Part shown: piece after piece, positions 31,759-45,027 of the stretch
How the letters are laid out: each line of letters begins with the position of its first letter
Position numbering within the stretch: the first letter of the stretch is position 1
Source: Anas platyrhynchos
Lineage: Eukaryota; Chordata; Aves; Anseriformes; Anatidae
DNA: 64,000 nt
Assembly: GCF_047663525.1 (NCBI RefSeq)
Contig: NC_092616.1
Coordinates: forward strand, 4,625,501-4,689,500
Direction: 5' to 3'
The notes under the pieces: generated by a model
Databases searched by the model: none
The model's input: only the letters and a program-made list of their open reading frames with translations
What the model was told of the DNA's origin: nothing
Translations under genes and position numbers: made by a program

Positions 31759-32818
31759 TGTCGTGGTTCCGCTCGAGTGGGCAGCCGAGCTCCACCACAG
31801 CCGCTCTCTCACTCCCCCTCCTCAAAGAGGAATGGGGAGAAAATATGTGAAAGGGGCTCAAGGATTGAGACAAGGACGAGAAAATCACGCAATAATTAGT
31901 GTAACGGGCAAACCAGACTCAGCATAAGAAGACAGATACTAAGATTTATTGCTCATTACTAACAAGCTAAAGAAGTGAGAAACAAAGGAAAGAAACCAAA
32001 AGCACCTCCCCCCCCATCCACCCTCTTCCACCTCCTCCCCCCGAGCGGCGCAGGGGAAAGGGGGAATGGGGGTTATGGTCAGTCTACAACACTTCTTCTC
32101 TGCCGCTCCTTCTCGGTCACTCTCGTCCCCTGTGCTGTGGGGTCCCACCCACGGGATGCAGTCCTTGACGAACTGATCTGGCGTGGGCTTCCCACAGGCA
32201 GCAGCTCTTCCAGAACTGCTCCAGATATGGGTCCATACCACGGGGTCCATCCCTCAGGAGAAAACTGCTCCAACCTGGCTCCCCTACGGGCAGCAGCTCC
32301 TGCCAGATCACCTGCTCCTGCGTGGTCTCCTCTCCACGGGCTACAGGTCTGGCCCGGAATCTGCTCCGGCAGGGGTCTTCCACAGGCGGCAGCCTCCGTC
32401 CGTGCAGGGCCACCTGCTCCACCGTGGTCTCCTCCACGGGCTGCAGCGTGAAACCCTGCTCCACCGTGGTACTCCATGGGCTGCAGGGGGACATCCTGCT
32501 TCACCATGGTCCTCACCACATGCCACACGGGACTTCTGCTCCGGCGCCTGGAGCACCTCTCCCCCTCCTTCTACACTGACCTTGGCACCTGCAAGGCTGT
32601 TTCTCACTCCCTTGACTCTCCCGGCTGCTGTGTGGCGCAGCGCTTTTTTCCCTGTCTTAAATATGCTCTCACAGAGGCGCAAAACAACATCGCTTATTGG
32701 CTCAGATCTGGAAAACAACGGGGCCCTTCCCAAACATGGGGCAGCTTCTAGATCTTTCTCACAGAAACCACTCCTATGGCCCCCTGCTACCAAAACCTTG
32801 CCACGTAAACCCACTACA
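31759..32818 (-). mobile_element. Solo LTR in the satellite, copy 1 (1060 bp)
   Basis: On the minus strand it runs from TGTAGTGGGTTTACGTGGCA to AACCACGACA. It is flanked by the direct repeat CCGCA (31754-31758 and 32819-32823), a 5-bp target duplication within a B-type satellite unit. A 5-bp duplication fits ERVL-type integration; the family assignment is inference. The TATTTAAG promoter motif is near 32665, and AATAAA lies at 31950-31945 on the minus strand. Its long open frames on both strands are not retroviral proteins. By eye it differs from copies 2 and 3 at about 20 positions. Confidence 0.93.
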
Positions 32819-35800
32819 CCGCAACGCGGGAACCTCAGCGATGTGACCTCAGCGCGGGAACCTCAGCTCCGTGACCTCAGCGCGGGAACCTAAACAATGT
32901 GACCTGAGCGCGGGAACATCAGAAGTGTGACCTCACAGCGGGAACCTCAGCAATGTGACCTCAGCACGGGAACCTCAGCGCTTTGACCTCAGCGCAGGAA
33001 CCTCAGCGCTGTGACGTCAGCGCGGGAACCTCAGTGATGTGACCAAAGCGTGGGAACCTCAGCGCGGGAACCTCAGCTCTGTGACCTCAGCGCGGGAACC
33101 TAAACAATGTGACATCAGCGTGGGAAATTCAGCGTGGGAACCTCCGCCGTGTGACCTCAGCGCAGGAACCTCAGCAATGTGACCTCAGCGCGGGAACCTC
33201 AGAGTGGGAACCTCAGCAGTGTCATGTCAGCGCGGGAACCTCAGCGTAGGAACCTCAACAGTGTGTTCTCACAGCGGGCACCTCAGCAGTGTGACCTCAG
33301 CGCGGGCACCTCAGCAGTGTTACCTCAGCGCGGGAACCTCAGCAATGTCACGTAATCGCGGGAACCTCAGCACGGGAACCTCAGTGATGTGAGCTCTGCG
33401 CGGAAACCTCAGCGATGTGACCTCAGCGCGGGAACCTAAACAATGTGACCTCAGCGCGGGAACCTCAGCGTTGTGACCTCAGCACGGGAACCTCAGCAGT
33501 GTGACCTCAGCGCGGGAACCTCAGCGATGTGACCTCAGCGCGGGAACCTCAGCGTTGTGACCTCAGCGCAGGAACCTCAGCGTAGGAACCTCAACAGTGT
33601 GACCTCAGCCCGGGAATCTCAGCGATGTGACCTCAGCGCTGTGAGCTCAGCCCGGGAACATCAGCGTTGTGATATCAGCGCGGGAACCTCAGCGCGGGAA
33701 CATCAGCGATGTGATATCAGCGCGGGAACCTCAGTGCAGGAATCTCAGCGATGTGACCTCAGCACGGGAACCTTAGCACGGGAACCTCAGCGATGTGACC
33801 AAAGCGTGGGAACCTCAGCGCGGGAACCTCAGCTCTGTGACCTCAGCGCTGGAACCTAAAAAATGTGACCTCCCCGCAGGAACCTCAGTGTCGGAACCTC
33901 AGCAGTGTCACATCAGCGCGGGAACCTCAGCGTAGGAACCTCAACAGTGTGACCTCACAGCGGGAACCTCAGCGATGTGACCTCAGCAATGTGACCTCAT
34001 CGCGGGAACCTCAGTGCTGTGACCAAAGCGTGGGAACCTCAGTGATGTGACCTCAGCATGGGAACCTCAGGGCAGGAACCTCAGCGATGTGACCTCAGCT
34101 ATGTGACCTCAGCGAGGGAAACTCAGTTATGTGACCTTAGCCGGGAACCTCAGTGATGTGACCTCAGCTATGAGACCTCAGCTATGTGACCTCAGCGCGG
34201 GAAACTCAGTGATGTGACCTCAGCGCAGGAACCTCAGCGCGGGAACATCATCAATGTGACCAAAGCGTGGGAACCTCTGCGCGGGAACCTCAGCTCTGTG
34301 ACCTCAGCGCGGGAACCTAAACAATGTGACCTCAGCGCGGGAACCTCAGCGTGGGAACCTCAGTAATGTGAGCTCAGCGTGGGAACCTAACCAATGTGAC
34401 CTCAGCGCGGGAACCTTAGCACGGGAACCTCAGCGTTGTGACCTCAGCGCGGGAAACTCAGCGCTGTGACCTCAGCGTGGGAACCTCAGCGATGTGATAT
34501 CAGCGCGGGAACATCAGTGCGGGAACATCAGCGATGTGACCTCAGCGCGGGATCCTCAGCTCTGTGACCTCAGCGCGGGAAAATCAGCGATGTGACCTCA
34601 GCGTGGGAACCTCAGTGCATGAACCTCAGCGTGGGAACCTCAGCGCGGGAATCTCAGCGATGTCACCTAAGCGATGTGACCTCAGCACGGGAACCTCAGT
34701 GATGTGACCTCAGCGCGGGAACCTAAACAATGTGACCTCAGCGCGGGAACATCAGAAGTGTGACCTCACATCGGGAACCTCAGCGATGTGACCTCAGCGC
34801 GGGAACCTCAGTGATGTGACCTCAGCGTGGGAACCGAAACAATGTGACCTCAGCGCGGGAACCTCGGAGTGGGAACCTCAGCAGTGTCACGTCAGCGCGG
34901 GAACCTCAGCGTAGGAACCTCAACAGTGTGTTCTCACAGCGGGAACCTCAGCGATGTGACCTCAGTGCGGGAACCTCAGCGTTGTGACCTCAGCGTGGGA
35001 ACCTCAGCGATGTGACCTCAGTGCAGGAACCTCAGAGCGGGAAACACAACGCTGTGACCTCAGCGCGGGAACCTCTGCGATGTCACCTAAGCGATGGGAC
35101 ACCAGCGCGGGCACCTCAGCGCGGGAACCTCAGCGATGTGACCTCAGCGTGGGAACCTCAGCGCGGGAACCTCAGCGATGTGACCTCAGCGTGGGAACCT
35201 CAGCGACGTTACCAAAGCGTGGTAACCTCAGCGCGGGCAGCTCAGCTCTGTGACCTCAGCGTGGGAACCTCAGCGTGGGAACCTCAGCAGTGTCACATCA
35301 GCGCGGGTACCTCAGCGTGGGAACCTCAACAGTGTGACCTCACAGCGGGAACCTCAGCGATGTGACCTCAGTGCGGGAACCTCAGAGCGGGAAACACAGC
35401 GCTGTGACCTCAGCGCGGGAACCTCAGCGATGTCACCTAAGCGATGGGACCCCAGCGCGGGCACCTCAGCGCGGGAACCTCAGCGATGTGACCTCAGCGT
35501 GGGAACCTCAGCGACGTTACCAAAGCGTGGTAACCTCAGCGCGGGCAGCTCAGCTCTGTGACCTCAGCGTGGGAACCTCAGCGTGGGAACCTCAGCAGTG
35601 TCACATCAGCGCGGGAACCTCAGCGTGGGAACCTCAACAGTGTGACCTCACAGCGGGAACCTCAGCGATGTGACCTCAGCGATGTGACCGCAGCGCGGGA
35701 ACCTCAGCACGGGAACCTCAGTGATGTGAGCTCAGCGGGGGAACCTCAGCGCTGTGAGCTCAGCGCGGGAACCTTAGCGTTGTGATATCAGCGCAGGAAC

Positions 35801-38800
35801 CTCAGCGCGGGAACATCAGCGATGTGATATCAGCGCGGGAACCTCAGCGCACGAATCTCAGCGATGTGACCTGAGCGCGGGAACCTCAGCGTAGGAACCT
35901 CAACAGTGTGACCTCACAGTGGGAACCTCAGCAATGTGACCTCTACGATGTGACCTCAGCGAGGGAACCTCAGCGACGTGACCAAAGCGCGGGAACCTCA
36001 GCGATGTGACCTCAGCGTGGGAACCTCAACGCGGGAACCTCAGAGATGTGACCTCAGCTATGTGACCTCAGCGCGGGAAACTCAGTGATGTGACCTCAGC
36101 GCGGGAACCTCAGAGATGTGACCTCAGCTATGTGACCTCAGCGCGGGAAACTCAGTGATGTGACCTCAGCGCGGGAACCTCAGAGCGGGAAGCTCAGCGA
36201 TGTGACTTCACCGTGGGAACCTCAGCGATCTGACCGCAGCGCAGGAACATCAGCGATGTGACCTCAGCTATGTGACCTCAGCTATGTGACCTCAGCGCGG
36301 GAAACTCAGTGATGTGACCTCAGCACGGGAACCTCAGCGCGGGAACCTCAGCGATGTGACCAAAGCGTGGGAACCTCAGCAGTGTCACGTCAGCACGGGA
36401 AGCTCAGCGTAGGAACCTCAACAGTGTGACTTCACAGCGGGAACCTCAGCGATATGACCTCAGCGCGGGAACCTCAGCGATGTAACCTAAGCGATGTGAC
36501 CTCAGCGCGGGAACATCAGCAATGTGACCAAAGCGTGGGAACCTCTGCGCGGGAACCTCAGCTCTGTGACCTCAGCGCGGGAACCTAAACAATGTGACCT
36601 CAGCGCGGGAACCTCAGCGTGGGAACCTCAGTAATGTGAGCTCAGCGTGGGAACCTAAACAATGTGACCTCAGCACGGGAACCTTAGCACGGGAACCTCA
36701 GCGTTGTGACCTCAGCGCGGGTAACTCAGCGTTTTGACCTCAGCGCGGGAAACTCAGCGCTGTGACCTCAGCGTGGGAACCTCAGCGATGTGATATCAGC
36801 GCGGGAACATCAGTGCGGGAACCTCAGCGTGGGAACCTCAGCGATGTGACCTCAGCGCGGGAAAATCAGCGATGTGACCTCAGTGTGGGAACCTCAGTGC
36901 GTGAACCTCAGCGTGGGAACCTCAGCGTGGGAACCAGAGCGCTGTGACCACAGCGCGGGAACCTCAGCGCGGGAATCTCAGCGATGTCACCTAAGCGATG
37001 TGACCTCAGCACGGGAACCTCAGTGATGTGACCTCAGCGCGGGAACCTAAACAATGTGACCTCAGCGCGGGAACATCAGAAGTGTGACCTCACATCGGGA
37101 ACCTCAGCGATGTGACCTCAGCGCGGGAACCTCAGCACTGTGACCTCAGCGCGGGAACCTCAGCGATGTGACCAAAGCGTGGGAACCTCAGCAGTGTCAC
37201 GTCAGCATGGGAAGCTCAGCGTAGGAACCTCAACAGTGTGACTTCACAGCGGGAACCTCAGCGATGTGACCTCAACGCGGGAACCTCTGCATGGGAACCT
37301 CAGCGATGTGAACTAAGCGTGGGAACCTCAGCTCCGTGACCTCAGAGTGGGAACCTAAACAATGTGACCTCAGCGCGGGAACCTCAGCGATGTAACCTCA
37401 GCGATGTGACCGCAGCGCGAGAACCTCAGCGATGTGACCTCAGCGCGGGAACCTCAGCGCTGTGACCTCAGCGCGGGAACCTCAGCGTTGTGACCTCAGC
37501 GCGGGAATCTCAGCGCGGGAACCTCAGCCATGACACCTAAGCGATGGGACCTCAACGCGGGAACCTCAGCGATGTGACCTCAGCGTGGGAACCTCAGCGT
37601 TCTGACCTCAGCGCGGGAACTTCAGCGTGGGAATCTCAGCAGTGTCACGTCATCACGGGAACCTCAGCGTAGGAACCTCAACAGTGTGACCTCACAGCGG
37701 GAACCTCAGTGATATGACCGCATCGTGGGAACCTCAGCGCGGGAATCTCAGCGATGTCACCTAAGCGATTTGACCTCAGCGCAGGAACCTCAGCGATGTC
37801 ACCTAAGCCATGTGACCTCAACGCGGGAACCTCAGCTCTGTGACCTCAGCGCGGGAACCTCAGCGTGAGAACCTCAGCAGTGTCACGTCAGCGCGGGAAC
37901 CTCAGCACGGGAACCTCAGTGATGTGAGCTCAGCGCGGGAACCTCAGCGTTGTGACCTCAGCGCGGGAACCACAGCGCTGTGACCTCAGTGCGGGAACCT
38001 CAGTGCAGGAATCTCAGCGATGTGACCTCAGCACTGGAACCTCAGAGATGTGACCTCAGCGATGGAAATTTAGCGCGGGAACCTCAGCTCTGTGACCTCA
38101 GCTATGTGACCTCAGCGCGGGAAACTCAGTGATTTGACCTCAGCGCGGGAACCTCAGAGCGGGAACCTCAGTGATGTGACTTCACCGTGGGAACCTCAGC
38201 GATGTGACCTCAGCGCGGGAACCTCATCGATGTGACCTCAGTGCGGGAACCTCAGAGCGGGAAACACAGCGCTGTGACCTCAGCGCGGGAACCTCAGCGA
38301 TGTCACCTAAGCGATGGGACCCCAGCGCGGGCACCTCAGCGCGGGAACCTCAGCGATGTGACCTCAGCGTGGGAACCTCAGCGACGTTACCAAAGCGTGG
38401 TAACCTCAGCGCGGGCAGCTCAGCTCTGTGACCTCAGTGTGGGAACCTCAGCGTGGGAACCTCAGCAGTGTCACATCAGCGCGGGAACCTCAGCGTGGGA
38501 ACCTCAACAGTGTGACCTCACAGCGGGAACCTCAGCGATGTGACCTCAGTGCGGGAACCTCAGAGCGGGAAACACAGCGCTGTGACCTCAGCGCGGGAAC
38601 CTCAGCGATGTCACCTAAGCGATGGGACCCCAGCGCGGGCACCTCAGCGCGGGAACCTCAGCGATGTGACCTCAGCGTGGGAACCTCAGCGACGTTACCA
38701 AAGCGTGGTAACCTCAGCGCGGGCAGCTCAGCTCTGTGACCTCAGCGTGGGAACCTCAGCGTGGGAACCTCAGCAGTGTCACATCAGCGCGGGTACCTCA

Positions 38801-41800
38801 GCGTGGGAACCTCAACAGTGTGACCTCACAGCGGGAACCTCAGCGATGTGACCTCAGCGATGTGACCACAGCGCGGAAACCTCAGCGATGTGACCGCAGC
38901 GCGGGAACCTCAGCACAGGAACCTCAGTGATGTGAGCTCAGCGGGGGAACCTCAGCGCTGTGAGCTCAGCGCGGGAACCTTAGCGTTGTGATATCAGCGC
39001 AGGAACCTCAGCGCGGGAACATCAGCGATGTGATATCAGCGCGGGAACCTCAGCGCACGAATCTCAGCGATGTGACCTGAGCGCGGGAACCTCAGCGTAG
39101 GAACCTCAACAGTGTGACCTCACAGTGGGAACCTCAGCAATGTGACCTCTACGATGTGACCTCAGCGAGGGAACCTCAGCGACGTGACCAAAGCGCGGGA
39201 ACCTCAGCGATGTGACCTCAGCGTGGGAACCTCAACGCGGGAACCTCAGAGATGTGACCTCAGCTATGTGACCTCAGCGCGGGAAACTCAGTGATGTGAC
39301 CTCAGCGCGGGAACCTCAGAGATGTGACCTCAGCTATGTGTCCTCAGCGCGGGAAACTCAGTGATGTGACCTCAGCGCGGGAACCTCAGAGCGGGAAGCT
39401 CAGCGATGTGACTTCACCGTGGGAACCTCAGCGATCTGACCGCAGCGCAGGAACATCAGCGATGTGACCTCAGCTATGTGACCTCAGCTATGTGACCTCA
39501 GCGCGGGAAACTCAGTGATGTGACCTCAGCGCGGGAACCTCAGAGCGGGAACCTCAGCGATGTGACCAAAGCGTGGGAACCTCAGCAGTGTCACGTCAGC
39601 ACGGGAAGCTCAGCGTAGGAACCTCAACAGTGTGACTTCACAGCGGGAACCTCAGCGATATGACCTCAGCGCGGGAACCTCAGCGATGTCACCTAAGCGA
39701 TGTGACCTCAGCGCGGGAACATCAGCAATGTGACCAAAGCGTGGGAACCTCTGCGCGGGAACCTCAGCTCTGTGACCTCAGCGCGGGAACCTAAACAATG
39801 TGACCTCAGCGCGGGAACCTCAGCGTGGGAACCTCAGTAATGTGAGCTCAGCGTGGGAACCTAAACAATGTGACCTCAGCACGGGAACCTTAGCACGGGA
39901 ACCTCAGCGTTGTGACCTCAGCGCGGGTAACTCAGCGTTTTGACCTCAGCGCGGGAAACTCAGCGCTGTGACCTCAGCGTGGGAACCTCAGCGATGTGAT
40001 ATCAGCGCGGGAACATCAGTGCGGGAACCTCAGCGTGGGAACCTCAGCGATGTGACCTCAGCGCGGGAAAATCAGCGATGTGACCTCAGTGTGGGAACCT
40101 CAGTGCGTGAACCTCAGCGTGGGAACCTCAGCGTGGGAACCAGAGCGCTGTGACCACAGCGCGGGAACCTCAGCGCGGGAATCTCAGCGATGTCACCTAA
40201 GCGATGTGACCTCAGCACGGGAACCTCAGTGATGTGACCTCAGCGCGGGAACCTAAACAATGTGACCTCAGCGCGGGAACATCAGAAGTGTGACCTCACA
40301 TCGGGAACCTCAGCGATGTGACCTCAGCGCGGGAACCTCAGCACTGTGACCTCAGCGCGGGAACCTCAGCGATGTGACCAAAGCGTGGGAACCTCAGCAG
40401 TGTCACGTCAGCATGGGAAGCTCAGCGTAGGAACCTCAACAGTGTGACTTCACAGCGGGAACCTCAGCGATGTGACCTCAACGCGGGAACCTCTGCATGG
40501 GAACCTCAGCGATGTGAACTAAGCGTGGGAACCTCAGCTCCGTGACCTCAGAGTGGGAACCTAAACAATGTGACCTCAGCGCGGGAACCTCAGCGATGTA
40601 ACCTCAGCGATGTGACCGCAGCGCGAGAACCTCAGCGATGTGACCTCAGCGCGGGAACCTCAGCGCTGTGACCTCAGCGCGGGAATCTCAGCGCGGGAAC
40701 CTCAGCCATGACACCTAAGCGATGGGACCTCAACGCGGGAACCTCAGCGATGTGACCTCAGCGTGGGAACCTCAGCGTTCTGACCTCAGCGCGGGAACTT
40801 CAGCGTGGGAATCTCAGCAGTGTCACGTCATCACGGGAACCTCAGCGTAGGAACCTCAACAGTGTGACCTCACAGCGGGAACCTCAGTGATATGACCGCA
40901 TCGTGGGAACCTCAGCGCGGGAATCTCAGCGATGTCACCTAAGCAATTTGACCTCAGCGCGGTAACATCAGCGATGTGAGCCTCAACGCGGGAACCTCAG
41001 CTCTGTGACCTCAGCGCGGGAACCTCAGCGTGAGAACCTCAGCAGTGTCACGTCAGCGCGGGAACCTCAGCACGGGAACCTCAGTGATGTGAGCTCAGCG
41101 CGGGAACCTCAGCGTTGTGACCTCAGCGCGGGAACCACAGCGCTGTGACCTCAGTGCGGGAACCTCAGTGCAGGAATCTCAGCGATGTGACCTCAGCACT
41201 GGAACCTCAGAGATGTGACCTCAGCGATGGAAATTTAGCGCGGGAACCTCAGCTCTGTGACCTCAGCTATGTGACCTCAGCGCGGGAAACTCAGTGATTT
41301 GACCTCAGCGCGGGAACCTCAGAGCGGGAACCTCAGTGATGTGACTTCACCGTGGGAACCTCAGCGATGTGACTTCACCGTGGGAACCTCAGCGATGTGA
41401 CCTCAGCGCGGGAACCTAAACAATGTGACCTCAGCGCGGGAACCTCAGCGATGTTTCCTCAGCGATGTGACCGCAGCGCGAGAACCTCAGCGATGTGACC
41501 TCAGCGTGGGAACCTCAGCGCTGTGACCTCAGCACGGGAACCTCAGCGTTGTGACCTCAGCGCGGGAATCTCAGCGCGGGAACCTCAGCCATGACACCTA
41601 AGCGATGGGACCTCAACGCGGGAACCTCAGCGATGTGACCTCAGCGTGGGAACCTCAGCGTTCTGACCTCAGCGCGGGAACTTCAGCGTGGGAATCTCAG
41701 CAGTGTCACGTCAGCACGGGAACCTCAGCGTAGGAACCTCAACAGTGTGACCTCACAGCGGGAACCTCAGTGATGTGACCGCATCGTGGGAACCTCAGCG

Positions 41801-43967
41801 CGGGAATCTCAGCGATGTCACTTAGGCGATTTGACCTCAGCGGGGGAACCTCAGCGTTGTGCCCTCAGCGCAGGAATCTCAGCGATGCGACCTCAGCGCG
41901 GGAAACTCAGCACAGGAATCTCAGCAATGTGACATCAGGGTAGGAACCTCAACGCTGTGACCTCAGTGAGGGAACCTATACAATGTGACCTCAACGCGGG
42001 AACCTCTGCATGGGAACCTCAGCAGTGTGACCTCAGCGCGGGAACAAAGCGCTGTGACTTCACCGTTTGAACCTCAGCGATGTGACCTAAGCGCGGGAAC
42101 CTCAGCTCCATGACCTTAGCGCGGGAACCTAAACAATGTGACCTCAGCGCGGGAACCTCAGCTCCATGACCTTAGCGCGGGAACCTCAGCGCTGTGACCT
42201 CAGCGCGGGAACCTCAGCGTTGTGACCTCAGCGCAGGAACTTCAGCGTGGGAATCTCAGCAGTGTCACGTCAGCACGGGAACCTCAGAGTAGGAACCTCA
42301 ACAGTGTGACCTCACAGCGGGAACCTCAATGATGTGACCGCATCGTGGGAACCTCAGCGCGGGAATCTCAGCGATGTCACCTAAGCGATTTGACCTCAGC
42401 GCAGGAACATCAGCGATGTGAGCCTCAGCGCGGGAACCTCAGCGATGTCACCTAAGCCATGTGACCTCAACGCGGGAACCTCAGCTCTGTGACCTCAGCG
42501 CGGGAACCTCAGCGTGAGAACCTCAGCAGTGTCACGTCAGCGCGGGAACCTCAGCACGGGAACCTCAGTGATGTGAGCTCAGCGTGGGAACCTCAGCGTT
42601 GTGACCTCAGCGCGGGAACCACAGCGCTCTGACCTCAGTGCGGGAACTTCAGTGCAGGAATCTCAGCGATGTGACCTCAGCGCTGGAACCTCAGAGATAT
42701 GACCTCAGCGATGGAAATTTAGCGCGGGAACCTCAGCAATGTCACCTAAGCGATGGGACCTCAGCGCGGGAACCTCAGCGCGGGAACCTCAGCAACATGA
42801 CCTCAGCGTGGGAACCACAGCGCTGTGACCTCAGCGCGGGAACATCAGCGTGGGAACCTCAGCGATGTCACCTAAGCGATGTGACCTCAGCACGGGAACC
42901 TCAGCTCTGTGACCTCAGCGCGGGAATCTCAGCGTTGTGACTTCAGCGCGGGAACCTCAGCGATGTGACCTCAGCGCGGGAACCTCAGCTCTGTGACCTC
43001 AGCGCGGGAACCTGAGCGATGTGACCAAAGCGTGGGAACCTCAGCGCGGGAACCTCAGCGCGGGAACCTAAACAATGTGACCTCAGCGCGGGAACCTCAG
43101 CGTGGGAACCTCAGCAGTGTCACATGAGCACGGGAAGCTCAGCGTAGGAACCTCAACAGTGTGACCTCACAGCGGGAACCTCAGCGATGTGACCTCAGCG
43201 CGGGAACCTCAGCGATGTCACCTAAGCGATGTGACCTCAGCGCAGGAACATCAGCGACGTGACCAAAGCGTGGGAACCTCTGCGCGGGAACCTCAGCTCT
43301 GTGACCTCAGCGCGGGAACCTAAGCACTGTGACTTCACCGTGGGAACCTCAGCGATGTGACCTAAGCGCGGGAACCTCAGCTCCGTGACCTCAGCGATGT
43401 CACCTAAGCGATTTGACCTCAGCGCGGGAACCTCAGCTCTGTGACCTCAGCGCGGGAATCTAAACAATGTGACCTCAGCGCGGGAACCTCAGCGTAGGAA
43501 CCTCAACAGTGTGACCTCACAGCGGGAACCTCAGCGAATTGACCTCAGCGATGTGACCGCAGTGCGGAAACCTCAGCGATGTGACCACAGCGTGGGAACC
43601 TCAGCACGGGATCCTCAGTGATGTGAGCTCAGCGCGGGAACCTCAGCGCTGTGATATCAGCGCAGGAACCTCAGCGCATGAATCTCAGCGATGCGACCTC
43701 AGCGCTGGAACCTCAGCGTAGGAACCTCAACAGTGTGACCTCAGCGCAGGAACCTCAGCAATGTGACCTCATCACGGGAACCTCAACGCGGGAACCTCAG
43801 CGATGTGACCTCAGCTATGTGACCTCTGCGCGGGAAACTCAGTGATGTGACCTCAGCGCAGGAACCTCAGCTCTGTGGCCTCAGCTATGTGACCTCAGCG
43901 CGGGAAACTCAGTGATGTGACCTCAGCGCGGGAACCTCAGAGCGGGAACCTCAGCGATGTGACCGCA
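32819..43967. repeat. 14-bp satellite array, second segment
   Basis: The same A/B 14-bp units as in the first segment. Recurrent variant strings mark higher-order structure, for example GCGTAGGAACCTCA followed by ACAGTGTGACCTCA and CAGCGGGAACCTCA, or CCTAAACAATGTGACCTCA. It contains the 308-bp and 3.2-kb duplications listed separately. Short open frames (TSAREPQRCDLSAG-like) come from the unit itself, because three 14-bp units make 14 codons; they are broken by TAA/TGA variants. Confidence 0.97.
35190..41400. repeat. Higher-order satellite duplication, about 3.2 kb, two copies
   Basis: About 35190-38230 is repeated at about 38390-41400. Matching points lie 3178-3206 bases apart (for example 35558 with 38736, and 36762 with 39968). 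At the start of the units a 308-bp subrepeat (22 base units) occurs in extra copies: 38232 with 38540, and 35362 with the same block. Small indels of whole 14- or 28-bp units separate the copies. Confidence 0.8.
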
Positions 43968-45027
43968 TGTCGTGGTTCCGCTCGAGTGGGCAGCCGAGCT
44001 CCACCACAGCCGCTCTCTCACTCCCCCTCCTCAAAGAGGAATGGGGAGAAAATATGTGAAAGGGGCTCAAGGATTGAGACAAGGACGAGAAAAACACGCA
44101 ATAATTAGTGTAACGGGCAAACCAGACTCAGCATAAGAAGACAGATACTAAGATTTATTGCTCATTACTAACAAGCTAAAGAAGTGAGAAACAAAGGAAA
44201 GAAACCAAAAGCACCTCCCCCCCCATCCACCCTCTTCCACCTCCTCCCCCCGAGCGGCGCAGGGGAACGGGGGAATAGGGGTTATGGTCAGTCTACAGCA
44301 CTTCTTCTCTGCCGCTCCTTCTCGGTCACTCTCGTCCCCTGTGCTGTGGGGTCCCACCCACGGGATGCAGTCCTTGACGAACTGATCCGGCGTGGGCTTC
44401 CCACAGGCAGCAGCTCTTCCAGAACTGCTCCAGATATGGGTCCGTACCACGGCATCCATCCCTCAGGAGAAAAATGCTCCAACCTGGCTCCCCCACGGGC
44501 AGCAGCTCCTGCCAGATCACCTGCTCCTGCGTGGTCTCCTCTCCACGGGCTACAGGTCCGGCCCGGAATCTGCTCCGGTAGGGGTCTTCCACAGGCAGCA
44601 GCCTCCGTCCGTGCAGGGCCACATGCTCCACCGTGGTCTCCTCCACGGGCTGCAGCGTGAAACCCTGCTCCACCGTGGTACTCCATGGGCTGCAGGGGGA
44701 CATCCTGCTTCACCATGGTCCTCACCACAGGCCGCAGGGGACTTCTGCTCCGGCGCCTGGAGCACCTCTCCCCCTCCTTCTACACTGACCTTGGCACCTG
44801 CAAGGCTGTTTCTCACTCCCTTGACTCTCCCGGCTGCTGTGTGGCGCAGCGCTTTTTTCCCTGTCTTAAATATGCTCTCACAGAGGCGCAAAACAACATC
44901 GCTTATTGGCTCAGATCTGGAAAACAACGGGGCCCTTCCCAAACATGGGGCGGCTTCTAGATCTTTCTTACAGAAACCACCCCTATGGCCCCCTGCTACC
45001 AAAACCTTGCCACGTAAACCCACTACA
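43968..45027 (-). mobile_element. Solo LTR in the satellite, copy 2 (1060 bp)
   Basis: It has the same length, orientation, ends and CCGCA duplication (43963-43967 and 45028-45032) as copy 1. The satellite to its left matches that left of copy 3. By eye it differs from copy 3 at only about five positions in 1060. The simplest reading is one integration event multiplied with the array, not repeated insertion. Confidence 0.93.

Noticed and set aside
32183-32893. 236-238-codon open frames in the three satellite LTRs, and matching minus-strand frames
   Set aside because: They lie within the LTR, run into satellite at the end, show no retroviral or host domain, and the copies are too young for openness to mean selection.
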